Assembly: GCF_000378425.1 (NCBI RefSeq)
Contig: NZ_KB899817.1
Span: 62,001 to 126,000, forward strand
Direction: 5' to 3'
DNA from: Cohnella laeviribosi DSM 21336
GTDB taxonomy: Bacteria; Bacillota; Bacilli; Paenibacillales; Paenibacillaceae
DNA: 64,000 nucleotides
The notes beneath the pieces were generated by a model, which searched no databases, was not told where the DNA came from, and was given only the letters and a program-made list of their open reading frames with translations. Shown here piece after piece: positions 34,236 through 43,456 of the stretch (positions are counted from its first letter, which is position 1; every line of letters begins with the position of its first letter). The translations under genes and the position numbers were made by a program.

Positions 34236-35603
34236 TTATTCTATAAGCTTGCACACTTCGTTCCAATCGGTATGCAGCCGGACGATATCCTCGTCGAGAA
34301 TTTCGCTGCCGTTCTGCACTTCGATAAATTCCAGCTCGGTGACCGCCTGAATGCCGTGCTTTGCGCCGGCCGGAATATGCAGCACGTCGCCCGATTTCAC
34401 CCGGCTCAGGCTGCCGTTCAGCACGAAATCGCCCTCGCCTTTGATAATCGTCCAAACCTCGTTGCGCTTGTTGTGGTAGTGGTAGCTTAGATTTTTGCCG
34501 GCCGCGATTCCGACCCGCTTCGTCAATACTTCATACTTCTCTTCCGTTACGGCGTAGTCCAGAATCTTGTACCAGCCCCAGCGCCGCTCCTCGTACATCG
34601 GCCTTTGGTCGAAATCGATGCTGTCTTTGATCCTCGGGCTCGCCTCTTTGTCCGCTACGAGAATGCCGTCGGGACTGGCCGCCACCACGGCGTTGCTTAA
34701 GCCGAGCACGACAATCGGGATGTCCAGTTCGTTGACGATATGCGTGTTGCGGCTATGCTCATCGATCTTGCCTTTGCCGATCAGGTTGTCGGACAGCTCT
34801 TCCGTGAGCGTATTCCACGTGCCGAGATCCTTCCACTGACCCTCGTACGGAACGACGACAATCCGCTCGCTCTTCTCCACGACTTCGTAGTCGAAGCTGA
34901 TTTTCGGAAGACGTTTGTATTCCCGGGCCAGTTCGTCGTAATCCAGCGGCAGCCCTTTGCCGCGAAGGATCGAGACGAGCCTGCCCAGCCTGAACGCAAA
35001 AACGCCGCAGTTCCAGAGAGCGCCTTGTTCGATCAGATCAGCCGCTTTGGCCTGGCTCGGCTTCTCCTGAAACCGGACGACATCGGCGTACAGCCCATCC
35101 GGACCCGTGCTCCCGGGAACGATGTAGCCGTATTTCTCCGAGGGAAACGTCGGTCTGACCCCCATCAGCGCAATGTCCGCATCGGAGCGGTTCAACGCTT
35201 CGTCCAGCAGCTTCAACCGCTCAAAATAGGCTTCCTCCACGTAAGGATCAACCGGCAGCACGATGACCGTCTCGTCCAGTCCGGCCTTTTGCTCGGAATA
35301 AAGATACGCCGCGGCCAGCGCGATAGCCGGGAACGTATCCCTTCGCTCCGGCTCGACAATCAGCGGCACTTCGGCATGAAGCTGGTTATGGATCATCTCC
35401 ACCTGCGACTTGCTCGTGGCGATGTGCGTCACGTCCGAGAGACCCACGCTTTTCAGCTGCGCCCATACCCGTTGAATCATCGATTTCTTCGGTTCATTCG
35501 CCCCGCCCAACACCTTAAGAAACTGCTTGGACCGGGAATCGCTGGACAAAGGCCAGAGCCTCTTGCCGGAACCGCCCGACAGCAGTACGATTTTCATATC
35601 CAT
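34236..35603 (-). CDS. manC: Mannose-1-phosphate guanylyltransferase with C-terminal cupin
   Basis: Makes GDP-mannose for glycans; the cupin half often has phosphomannose isomerase activity or is regulatory. 455 residues. Nucleotidyltransferase signature LLSGGSGKRLWPLS (NTP-binding), LPVDPYVEE, FQEKPS, WNCGVFAFR; the cupin (about 355-440) has SYHYHNKRNEVWTIIKGEGDFVLNG and HIPAGAKHGIQA. Start at the ATG seven bases after AAGG (MDMKIVLL); the ATG two codons later is also possible. Monocistronic: it lies between two terminators. GDP-mannose may feed the nearby polysaccharide cluster (inference). Confidence 0.93.
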   Translation of the reverse strand: MDMKIVLLSGGSGKRLWPLSSDSRSKQFLKVLGGANEPKKSMIQRVWAQLKSVGLSDVTHIATSKSQVEMIHNQLHAEVPLIVEPERRDTFPAIALAAAYLYSEQKAGLDETVIVLPVDPYVEEAYFERLKLLDEALNRSDADIALMGVRPTFPSEKYGYIVPGSTGPDGLYADVVRFQEKPSQAKAADLIEQGALWNCGVFAFRLGRLVSILRGKGLPLDYDELAREYKRLPKISFDYEVVEKSERIVVVPYEGQWKDLGTWNTLTEELSDNLIGKGKIDEHSRNTHIVNELDIPIVVLGLSNAVVAASPDGILVADKEASPRIKDSIDFDQRPMYEERRWGWYKILDYAVTEEKYEVLTKRVGIAAGKNLSYHYHNKRNEVWTIIKGEGDFVLNGSLSRVKSGDVLHIPAGAKHGIQAVTELEFIEVQNGSEILDEDIVRLHTDWNEVCKLIE

Positions 35604-35689
35604 AACCACACCTTTTTAGTTATGTCCTATATATATTTGAATGTCGTTCCGGCGAATATCAGAACCATTGTAACGAAACATTTGTTTTT

Positions 35690-35741
35690 GTTCAAAAGAA
35701 AAAGCTGCCCGCAGCAGAGAAACATAGCCGCCTGGCAGCTT
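35690..35741 (-). terminator. Intrinsic terminator after the stalk-domain gene
   Basis: Minus strand AAGCTGCC (35741-35734) pairs with GGCAGCTT (35709-35702), followed by TTTCTTTTG, 20 bp after the stop codon at 35762. Confidence 0.82.
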
Positions 35742-35761
35742 ATCACGTCTCACCGGTAGGG

Positions 35762-36739
35762 TCACGTCAGGGATTCCGCCATTTCCCTATACCGTTTCAA
35801 TTCAGCTTCGAATTCATCCCGATACGTTTGAATCACATCGGTACTGTAGCCGTTCGCCTTGAGCTTCGCCTCGGTGTTGCTGATGATCGACTCGAATTGG
35901 GCCGTGCAGGAGGCGAGCGCCGCTTGCCCTTGGGCGATAAGCGCCGCTTTCTTGTCCGGATCGGACTCGCTCAAATATTGCAAGCCGAGATTCATCGCCG
36001 TCGCTTGGCACGATGCCTTCAGTTTGCTCAAGCTGGCATAAGCTTGGGCCTCGATCTCCTCCTGCGTCTGCTTTCCCGTATTGCCTCCGGATGCGCCGCC
36101 TCCCGTCGAACCGGTGCCCGAGCCGGCGTTGCCGCCATTGCTGCCGGAACCGCTGCCGCCGCTCGATCCCTGCTGCGCTTCGCGGTACGCTTTGGACTCC
36201 CCGCTAACGGTCTTCGTCTTGGCATCCCAGTTGATGGCCGTGCCGACCGACTCCGACATAAAGCGAACCGGCACATAAATCGTTCCGTCCTTCGCGAAAA
36301 CCTTCTGGCCGGCCGGTAGCTGCTTCTCCTTTCCGTCAAAAACAAACTTGGCGTTCGTGAACGTCACTTTGACGGTCGCGGCAGAAGCTGTAGACGAGCT
36401 TCCGCTTTTCGCCGCGGCTGCCGCATTCATCAAATACTCCTTCAGCACCACCGCCTCGGATGACGTCGGCTCCGACACCCTTACCGTGCTCGTTTTTGCA
36501 TCCCACACCACACTCTTCTGCAGCGCATACGACACAAAACGAATCGGTATGTATACGCGCTGCTCATACGTAAACGCCGTCTGCCCAGCAGGCAGAGCAA
36601 GTTCCTGTCCGTCGAACTTCATCTTCACCTGCAGCGTACTGACCGTCGTTGTGGAAGCCGCTGCGAAGGCGGAGAACGGCAAGGCCACCGCCATCAGCGC
36701 GACCATGGCCATCGTCAGCATGATCTTAAGTCTTTTCAT
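35762..36739 (-). CDS. Secreted stalk-domain protein (two Cu amine oxidase N-terminal-like repeats)
   Basis: 325 residues. Signal peptide (LKIMLTMAMVALMAVALPFSAFA). Two stalk domain repeats, each with the VYIPIRFVSYALQKSVVWDAKT / IYVPVRFMSESVGTAINWDAKT pattern (about 35-95 and 120-180), a Gly/Ser-rich flexible linker (about 190-225), and a helical C-terminal domain with two Cys (ASCQATAMNL, AALASCTAQF). These repeats occur in many Paenibacillaceae wall proteins; no catalytic function is implied. ATG six bases after AGGTG. Lies 22 bp after the Ser/Pro-rich membrane protein gene, so the pair is probably an operon. Confidence 0.85.
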   Translation of the reverse strand: MKRLKIMLTMAMVALMAVALPFSAFAAASTTTVSTLQVKMKFDGQELALPAGQTAFTYEQRVYIPIRFVSYALQKSVVWDAKTSTVRVSEPTSSEAVVLKEYLMNAAAAAKSGSSSTASAATVKVTFTNAKFVFDGKEKQLPAGQKVFAKDGTIYVPVRFMSESVGTAINWDAKTKTVSGESKAYREAQQGSSGGSGSGSNGGNAGSGTGSTGGGASGGNTGKQTQEEIEAQAYASLSKLKASCQATAMNLGLQYLSESDPDKKAALIAQGQAALASCTAQFESIISNTEAKLKANGYSTDVIQTYRDEFEAELKRYREMAESLT

Positions 36740-36761
36740 TATTTGCACCTACTTTTTCGGG

Positions 36762-37484
36762 TTAGTTGCTTAAATCTTCCTTAAGAGACTCCTCATAGCT
36801 CTTGCCTTGGCTTAACCCATACTTCTTGGCAATGGCGATAAGCTCGTTATACTCGTCTTCCGTCAGCTTCTGGAGAATGAGCTCTTTGGCCTCTTTCTTT
36901 TTCTCCACCGTCAGCCCGCCAGTCGCAAGCTGCTGAAGCGTCTTAATGTCGCTTGGGCTCAACCTTTTCAGCATAACGGCCATAGCCTTTGTTTTCTCGG
37001 AAAACGAGATGCTTTCTTTTACCTCTTCGGCCTTTTCTACGGATATTTCCGGATTGTAAGTAGAAGAAGGCGAAGGCGTTAGTGACTGGGATGGCGATTC
37101 TCCGGAACCAGATTTCGCAGCGGTCTTCGAAGACTGCGAAGCTTGTCCTGCATCTTTCGCTCCTGCCCCTGACGAATTACCAGACGGCTTCGCTTCTTCC
37201 GTTGTCGAAGACGGCGACGCGGATGCTTCGATCGAAGGATTCGGCGTCAAAGGAACCCCGCTTGACGGAGTTGCACTTGCACCGCTTTCAAGGCTTGCCG
37301 TACCCGATGGCGAAGGCGAAGCGGAAGCAGATTCCGCCGGTTCCAAGTCTATCGAATCAGCTAGCGAATCCAACACTTTATCGGCTGCATAGTTGATCGC
37401 GAAGTATCCCCCGACGCAGACAATGATTGCAAGAGCTCCTACGATGGAACCTATCCATATAAGTAGTTTCTTTTTCCTTTTCAT
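36762..37484 (-). CDS. Membrane-anchored Ser/Pro-rich protein, unknown function
   Basis: 240 residues: basic N-terminus and a single transmembrane helix (LLIWIGSIVGALAIIVCVGGYFAI), a long Ser/Pro/Ala/Thr-rich extracellular linker (about 48-145), and a compact helical C-terminal domain (about 150-240; MAVMLKRLSPSDIKTLQQLATGGLT, LTEDEYNELIAIAKKYGL). No family recognised. The linker looks suitable for spanning the wall. AAAGGGTG precedes the ATG. It heads a likely two-gene unit with the stalk-domain protein. Confidence 0.8.
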   Translation of the reverse strand: MKRKKKLLIWIGSIVGALAIIVCVGGYFAINYAADKVLDSLADSIDLEPAESASASPSPSGTASLESGASATPSSGVPLTPNPSIEASASPSSTTEEAKPSGNSSGAGAKDAGQASQSSKTAAKSGSGESPSQSLTPSPSSTYNPEISVEKAEEVKESISFSEKTKAMAVMLKRLSPSDIKTLQQLATGGLTVEKKKEAKELILQKLTEDEYNELIAIAKKYGLSQGKSYEESLKEDLSN

Positions 37485-37688
37485 ATTTTCACCCTTTCAC
37501 AGGAAACTTCCTTTATTATCCTTTAAACGCTTTTCATTCAACGTTTGTTGCGATATAACTACATTTTCGCTTCACTCGTATTCAGTCACCCGTATCATTC
37601 TTTGTTCCTACAAGCGTATGAGCATCGACTTCACGGATTTAAGTGCAGTGGTGATTATGGCCTTTTAATTTATCATTTTATTACACAT

Positions 37689-38180
37689 TTATCCTTTATT
37701 CTTTGTAATTCTTCTCAAACCGCCAAGCATCCCGGCACATGCGATAATATCTCGTTTTGCGATCCAGCCAAGCTCCTTCTTTGCCTTTGAAACATCAGCA
37801 GTAGCAATGAAGCAATATCTCCTGGTCTGCGTTCTACGATCTCATATGGCACTATAATGCCATGCGCTTTTTCAAAAGCCTTTACCAACTCGAGTACACT
37901 AGTACCTCTACCAGCCCCCAAATTCTAGATATGTATTCCTTCTGCGAGACGATCCAATTCTGCAACATGCCCCTCTGCAAGATCCATCACATGGATATAA
38001 TCGCGAACACCTTGCCGCCCACTGTTAGGTAGTTATTTCTGAATATTCATATTCTTAATCTTCCAATTTCCCCTTAGTCACCTGAGTTATATACGACATG
38101 AGATTATTGGGAATTCCGTTCGGCACTTCACAAGATGATCTCCAATTCTACTTCATAAGTTGCATTGATAATATAGAATA
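37689..38180 (-). pseudogene. Decayed UDP-glucose 4-epimerase (galE) remnant
   Basis: Pieces of GalE can be read on the minus strand in shifting frames: a weak match to RYFNP...GRIGE (38180-38137), PNGIPNNLMSYITQVTKGKL (about 38123-38064), GVRDYIHVMDLAEGHVAELDRLAEG (about 38014-37940), then [21 protein letters not shown]...[14 protein letters not shown] and, in another frame, [12 protein letters not shown] up to a TAA at 37689. In-frame stops interrupt it (for example TAG at 37927-37925 where GalE has Gln before NLGAG), and a frameshift lies near 37805. The first half of the gene is missing. The remaining stretches 37485-37688 and 38181-38274 show nothing else. Confidence 0.88.
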
Positions 38181-38274
38181 AATTGATCATCTGTTTTATT
38201 TTTTTCAAAGGTCTTCACCTTACTGTTGCAAAATTATCAGCCGTAATCACAGTATGCACGGGTAATTAACATCA

Positions 38275-39300
38275 TTACTTCACTTTATAAAACTCCACAT
38301 ACCAATTCGCAAACTTTTGTAATCCTTCTTCGATCGAAGTCTCCGGCTTAAATCCCACTGCTTTTTGTAATAGTTCAGTAGATGCATAAGTAGCTGGCAC
38401 ATCCCCAGGCTTGATCGGTTCAAAAATTTTTTCGAATTGTACTTTTCTGCCTAAGGCTTTGCTTAACGCGTTCTCTAGTGTTTTGATAAATACCATAAGT
38501 TTTACAGGACTGCTGTTTCCAATATTAAAAATTTTATGATGAACATCGCCCACAGGTGGATTGCCTAAAAGACGTTCGACTCCCTCAATGATGTCGTCAA
38601 TATAAGTAAAATCACGATATTGATCGTTATCCAAATCGCCATTGTTAAATATCTTAATCGGCTCACCAGCAAAATACTTATCAACAAATCCAAAATAGGC
38701 CATATCAGGTCTTCCCATTGGCCCATAAACTGTAAAGAACCGAAGCCCTGTTGCTGGAATCTTATATAAATGGCTATAAGTATAAGCCATTAATTCATTT
38801 GATTTTTTGGTAGAAGCATAAAGCGATACTGGATTGTCCACAAAATCCGTTTCCTCAAATGGAACCTTTTTGTTCGCTCCATAAACAGAACTTGATGATG
38901 CATATACAAGATGATCAACCGGATAATTTCTACAAGCTTCGAGAATGTTATAGAAGCCAATGATATTACTCTGAATATATACATCAGGATTCTCTATTGA
39001 ATATCTTACCCCGGCTTGTGCAGCAAGATTTACTACTACATTGGGCTTATATTCTTTAAAGACGTTCATAAGCATTTCCTTATCGGAAATATCACCTTTA
39101 ATAAAAGAAAACTTCTCATAGGGTTCCAGTTGTTCCAAACGAGCATATTTAAGGTTTATATCATAGTAGTTATTGAGATTATCAACACCAATTACCCGAC
39201 AGCCCTGTTCTAGTAATCTTCTAGATAAGAAATATCCGATGAATCCTGCTGCACCAGTGACAAGATATGTTGTACTGGAATCAAGAGTTTTGTAGTTCAA
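38275..39300 (-). CDS. UDP-glucuronate 4-epimerase-like SDR
   Basis: Probably interconverts UDP-glucuronate and UDP-galacturonate for the EPS repeat unit. 341-residue extended SDR: YLVTGAAGFIGYFLSRRLLEQG (NAD), catalytic VYASSSSVYGANK with YASTK, and the CapI/LspL-type FFTVYGPMGRPDMAYFGF. The start is TTG at 39300, ten bases after AAAGGAG, 20 bases inside the end of ugd. The adjacent Ugd supplies its substrate, which supports the glucuronate assignment over plain GalE. Confidence 0.88.
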   Translation of the reverse strand: MNYKTLDSSTTYLVTGAAGFIGYFLSRRLLEQGCRVIGVDNLNNYYDINLKYARLEQLEPYEKFSFIKGDISDKEMLMNVFKEYKPNVVVNLAAQAGVRYSIENPDVYIQSNIIGFYNILEACRNYPVDHLVYASSSSVYGANKKVPFEETDFVDNPVSLYASTKKSNELMAYTYSHLYKIPATGLRFFTVYGPMGRPDMAYFGFVDKYFAGEPIKIFNNGDLDNDQYRDFTYIDDIIEGVERLLGNPPVGDVHHKIFNIGNSSPVKLMVFIKTLENALSKALGRKVQFEKIFEPIKPGDVPATYASTELLQKAVGFKPETSIEEGLQKFANWYVEFYKVK

Positions 39301-40651
39301 GATTTCTCGACTCCTTTACAGATTCTCTAGTCGAAGGTTTTCGTCCAATCGAGTGATACTCCACTCCTGCTTCTTGCATTTCTTGAACGCTATATATGTT
39401 CCTGCCGTCATACACTAATGGAGTTCTCATTAACCTTTTATAAGTTTCAGGCGTTACTGCTTTTATTTCTCCCCATTCAGTAAAAATAAAGCAGACATTT
39501 GCCCCTTCCAAAGCTTGTTCTATATTCGAAACATAGGTGATGCTGCCTTTGCCATTTTTACCTTCTGGGTATACTCTAGCGAAGTTATTCACTCCAACAG
39601 GATCGTATGCATATATATCTGCACCTTGTTCCAATAATAATGGCACATTATCAAGAGATGGTGCTTCTCTTAAGTCATCTGTTCCGGGCTTAAAGGTTAG
39701 TCCCAACACTGCGACCTTAAGCCCGTTAAAAGTTATCAACCTTTTGCTAGCCTTTTTATACAACATTGTCTTTTGTTCTTTATTTACATCAATAGCAGCT
39801 TTAACCGTTTTAAGCTCATAACCGTTCTGTCTAGCTATGTACTCCAGCGCCTTGGTATCTTTAGGAAAGCACGAACCTCCAAAGCCAATTCCTGCATTCA
39901 AAAACTTACTTCCGATCCTCTCATCGTACCCCATTCCTCTTGCAACGTCTTGAATATCTGCCCCAACTAATTCGCAAAGATTGGCAATGTCATTCATATA
40001 GGAAATTTTAAGAGCGAGGAAGTTATTAGATGCATATTTGATCATCTCTGCTGATCTTCTATTTACAGAAACAATAGGCAGATGAAATGGCTCATAAATC
40101 CTCATAAGCGTCTCTTCTGCCCACTTACTTTCAGTACCAATTATAATTCTTTCCGCTTGCAGAGTATCACGAACGGCTGATCCTTGCGCCAGGAACTCCG
40201 GGTTTGAAGCTACTTCAACCTTTACATCGTTCACTAAAAAGTCTTTAATAAACTGTTCTACTTTATCATTTGTTCCAACCGGAACTGTTGATTTTACTAC
40301 CACGAGGCAGTCTTTTTCAACGGATTCGGCAATTTGCCGAGCAACTGTTGCTATAAACGAAAGGTTAGCCGAACCATCCGGTTGTTCAGGGGTACCTACA
40401 CCTATAAAGATGGCGTCAGCATCCTTGTATGCTGTTCTGTAATCTGTTGTATAATCAATTCTTCCAGCAGCATAATTCTTCTGCATCAACTCTTCCAAAT
40501 CAGCTTCATAGATTGGGGAGATACCTGATTTCATTAAATCAACTTTCTTTTTGTCTATATCGACACAGATAACTTGATGGCCAACTTCGGCAAAGCACAC
40601 ACCTGCAACCAAACCAACATAACCAGTTCCTGCAACTGCTATTTTGAACAT
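39281..40651 (-). CDS. ugd: UDP-glucose 6-dehydrogenase
   Basis: Two-step NAD oxidation of UDP-glucose to UDP-glucuronate. 456 residues. Rossmann start KIAVAGTGYVGLVAGVCFAEVGH, VKSTVPVGT, NPEFLAQGSAVRDTL, catalytic Cys in GFGGSCFPKDTKAL, and C-terminal VLGLTFKPGTDDLREAPS. The ATG is seven bases after GGAGG; six codons upstream are open but without a ribosome site. First gene after a 354-bp gap, with a possible promoter there. Confidence 0.96.
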   Translation of the reverse strand: MFKIAVAGTGYVGLVAGVCFAEVGHQVICVDIDKKKVDLMKSGISPIYEADLEELMQKNYAAGRIDYTTDYRTAYKDADAIFIGVGTPEQPDGSANLSFIATVARQIAESVEKDCLVVVKSTVPVGTNDKVEQFIKDFLVNDVKVEVASNPEFLAQGSAVRDTLQAERIIIGTESKWAEETLMRIYEPFHLPIVSVNRRSAEMIKYASNNFLALKISYMNDIANLCELVGADIQDVARGMGYDERIGSKFLNAGIGFGGSCFPKDTKALEYIARQNGYELKTVKAAIDVNKEQKTMLYKKASKRLITFNGLKVAVLGLTFKPGTDDLREAPSLDNVPLLLEQGADIYAYDPVGVNNFARVYPEGKNGKGSITYVSNIEQALEGANVCFIFTEWGEIKAVTPETYKRLMRTPLVYDGRNIYSVQEMQEAGVEYHSIGRKPSTRESVKESRNLELQNS

Positions 40652-40789
40652 AGAAATGCCTCCAATCAAAATAATAAAGATAAAAAGAGTTCTTTATGCT
40701 AAGTAATTTACCACCCTCAATCGGAAAACAACCTTAAGCAGGATTTATTTTAATTTTAGACACATCCGTTATCGCAACTATAACAGCAT

Positions 40790-40818
40790 TTTCTAAACTT
40801 CCTTTATCTTTCTGTCAA
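40790..40818 (-). promoter_or_regulatory. Possible sigma-A promoter of ugd
   Basis: Minus strand TTGACA, 17 bp, TAGAAA, in the 354-bp gap (40652-41005) between wzx and ugd. The gap is AT-rich and otherwise shows no gene or clear terminator. Confidence 0.45.
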
Positions 40819-41005
40819 TACTCATGTAGTCTTAGATTTTCATTCCACCCCCGTACAGAACCGTGCTATTTATGTAATTTGATTTAAGTCAATATTTTTA
40901 ACTACGTCTTTTATTACTTGAGTTCATAAATCAAATAATGTTGGATGCCTCTACTTTTGTCTAATGTAGTAGATAACATTAGGTTTAGCCAAGATTTTGC
41001 TATCT

Positions 41006-42388
41006 TTATAATAACTTCTTTATACCTATTCTAAACATTTCTATAGGATTTGTATTTAATAATTTCATCACTTTGTATGGCCATATCCAGTTATTATAAG
41101 CAATTTGAGCGATAAATTGCCCTACAATCAATCCCCAGATACCTATAGTAGTTGTTTTAATAAGTAGGATTGAAAAAATAATGCCTACAAAACTGGAAAT
41201 TAAAAAAGGTTTCATATACGGCACTCGATTTGTATTAGATATAAACGATGCATAAAAGGAATGATGTTTGAGCAAAAAATCATATACTGCAATACCAAGT
41301 AATATTGGTATACTAAATAACATATTAGGATTTAACAACTTAAGTATAGGAATACCAATTACTAAAAGGACAATTATGCAAACCCAAAATAAGACACAAT
41401 ACACAGTCATGGCGATTGACATTAATTTTTTTAGATCATCTTTTCGATTATTAATGTATGCAGCTTGAAGAGAAGGTTGATATGTGGTATATAATGCACC
41501 AGATATAGTTGATATAGCTGTAATAAGCTGAACTGATATTGAATATATTCCTGTTGTTGTTAAACTAAAGTATATGGAAGAAATAATAACAGAAGCCTGA
41601 CTTGTAAGATATCTAGAAATAGAAACTACTCCATCTCTCCACGCGTTATGCCATACTATATTAAAAGTTTCTTTAATATCTGATGCCTTAACAATTGTAG
41701 GATCATTTTTAATACGCGAACCGATATTTTCAAACTCATAAAACGCCTTTTTTGACAAGAAACGGTAAATTAAACCATATCCCAAATATGCTAAGGAAAC
41801 AGCACTCAAATGGAACTCTAAAAATAACAGTATAATAGAAATAATAATTTGAAATATTCTTGAGATTATTGTTGCTTTGTTACTCTGTGCAATAGCACCA
41901 ACCCCTCGTAAAAAAACAGTATAATAACCATAATAAAGATTAAGAAAAACTGCTAAAATATAAATACCCCATGCGACAATATAATTGTATCCACTCATAT
42001 TACTAGATACTTTGAGTATATAGATAGTTCCTATTGTTATAAGTACAAATACCGCTAATACAGAGATAATTAGATAAATTTTTTTACAGGTAAAAATCAA
42101 TTTCTTTAATAACCCTATGTTGGGTTCATGATTATTAACAATAGAAACATCTATTTTATTCAATTTAATGGCACCACTCCAGCAGTAAGTCACATTTCTT
42201 GCGAGAGTAGGATTAAAACCAAAATCAAATAAAGTGACTATCGCTCCAATACTTAAAAACACGTACCATAACCCTAATTCTTCTCCATCAAGAAAGTAAA
42301 TCATAAACGGTAACAAAAAAAAATTTGCCCCTAGTGATATAAGCGTCCCAATATAATTCCATATAATATCACTTTTTCTTGCTTTCAT
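41006..42388 (-). CDS. wzx: Polysaccharide repeat-unit flippase (Wzx, MATE/PST family)
   Basis: 460 residues with about 12 hydrophobic segments spread over the whole length, opening KSDIIWNYIGTLISLGANFFLLPFMIYFLDGEELGLWYVF, characteristic of O-antigen/EPS flippases, including the FDFGFNPTLARNVTYCWSGA loop. Moves undecaprenyl-linked repeat units across the membrane. AT-rich. Overlaps the preceding glycosyltransferase gene by 20 bases. Confidence 0.88.
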   Translation of the reverse strand: MKARKSDIIWNYIGTLISLGANFFLLPFMIYFLDGEELGLWYVFLSIGAIVTLFDFGFNPTLARNVTYCWSGAIKLNKIDVSIVNNHEPNIGLLKKLIFTCKKIYLIISVLAVFVLITIGTIYILKVSSNMSGYNYIVAWGIYILAVFLNLYYGYYTVFLRGVGAIAQSNKATIISRIFQIIISIILLFLEFHLSAVSLAYLGYGLIYRFLSKKAFYEFENIGSRIKNDPTIVKASDIKETFNIVWHNAWRDGVVSISRYLTSQASVIISSIYFSLTTTGIYSISVQLITAISTISGALYTTYQPSLQAAYINNRKDDLKKLMSIAMTVYCVLFWVCIIVLLVIGIPILKLLNPNMLFSIPILLGIAVYDFLLKHHSFYASFISNTNRVPYMKPFLISSFVGIIFSILLIKTTTIGIWGLIVGQFIAQIAYNNWIWPYKVMKLLNTNPIEMFRIGIKKLL

Positions 42389-43436
42389 TAATTTTTACAC
42401 CCTCAAATGTATCAATAAATTTTTTTATTATTGTATTCTTTTCATGACATTTCTTAAAATTGTAGAAATCATCTTCAACCTCTTCGTTATATTTTAGTTC
42501 CAGCACTTTTTCGAAAAATTCATTTACATTATTAATTCCAATGCATATATTCGGGTATTTTTTTTCATATTGATTCACAATAGGGACTTTATTTGCTATA
42601 ACAATCTTGTGATTTGAAAGTGCATCATACATAACGCCGCTAACCCGATAAATAAAATTATCAGGTAATGGGATAAAAACCACTTTGCACTTTTTAAAAT
42701 AACTATCGTACTCTTCTTTTGGTAAAAAACCATTTATTACTTTCAAATTTCCATTATCAAATTGGTACTTCTTAGAACGTAAAACAACTTGCAGATTAGC
42801 ATTTTTTAAATAACCATTTTTTCTTTCTTCATCAATTATTTTTTTTATAAAACTCTCATCATTACTATTACTCAATCCGATACAATCATATATTATTTCA
42901 TTTCCATTTGAAGTTTCGGAATCAAAAACCGGATGCGGGATAACATGAACAAGTTTCTCGTTAACTCCTATTTCTTTTATTAAATATTCTTTAAAATAAT
43001 CCTCAAAAACTATATGATTTACCTTGTTCATATAGGTTTTAAAAATTATTTTTTTTATTTTGTTATTTAACTCATCAATATTTTTATGATGTAGAATAAA
43101 AAAACTATTCGATCCTGTTAATAACCGTCCAAAGGCAAAACTTACTGTATCAAAAGTCAAAACAAATTTTAGACTATCCTTGCTATTAGAAACTATTTTT
43201 CTAGTTTTCAGCATAGAATTAAAAGATTGAAATTTTCTACTCAACATATTCTTTCCATCATTTCTTGCAACGATCTCTTCAATCTCAACACATGCCAAGT
43301 TATTTTCATACCCTGAATAATAATCTTTTTTAGTTATCACTTTTGTTTGACCTACGCTTGATAAGCACTCGATAATTTTACAATATAAACTAACATGATT
43401 CTGAGGGAATAAATAATCTAATATTAAAATCTTCAT
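42369..43436 (-). CDS. Glycosyltransferase, GT-B fold (family unsure)
   Basis: 355 residues. MKILILDYLFPQNHVSLYCKIIECLSSVG at the N-terminus, IPHPVFDSE in the middle and a C-terminal half with KKCKVVFIPLPDNFIYRVSGVMYDALSNHKIVIANKVPIV, the acceptor/donor-loop pattern of GT-B transferases. No family signature is strong enough to give a sugar. The ATG at 43436 is eight bases after GAGG; eight codons upstream overlap wzy. Lies between wzy and wzx. Confidence 0.78.
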   Translation of the reverse strand: MKILILDYLFPQNHVSLYCKIIECLSSVGQTKVITKKDYYSGYENNLACVEIEEIVARNDGKNMLSRKFQSFNSMLKTRKIVSNSKDSLKFVLTFDTVSFAFGRLLTGSNSFFILHHKNIDELNNKIKKIIFKTYMNKVNHIVFEDYFKEYLIKEIGVNEKLVHVIPHPVFDSETSNGNEIIYDCIGLSNSNDESFIKKIIDEERKNGYLKNANLQVVLRSKKYQFDNGNLKVINGFLPKEEYDSYFKKCKVVFIPLPDNFIYRVSGVMYDALSNHKIVIANKVPIVNQYEKKYPNICIGINNVNEFFEKVLELKYNEEVEDDFYNFKKCHEKNTIIKKFIDTFEGVKINESKKK

Positions 43437-43456
43437 TAAAACTACCTCGTAAACGT

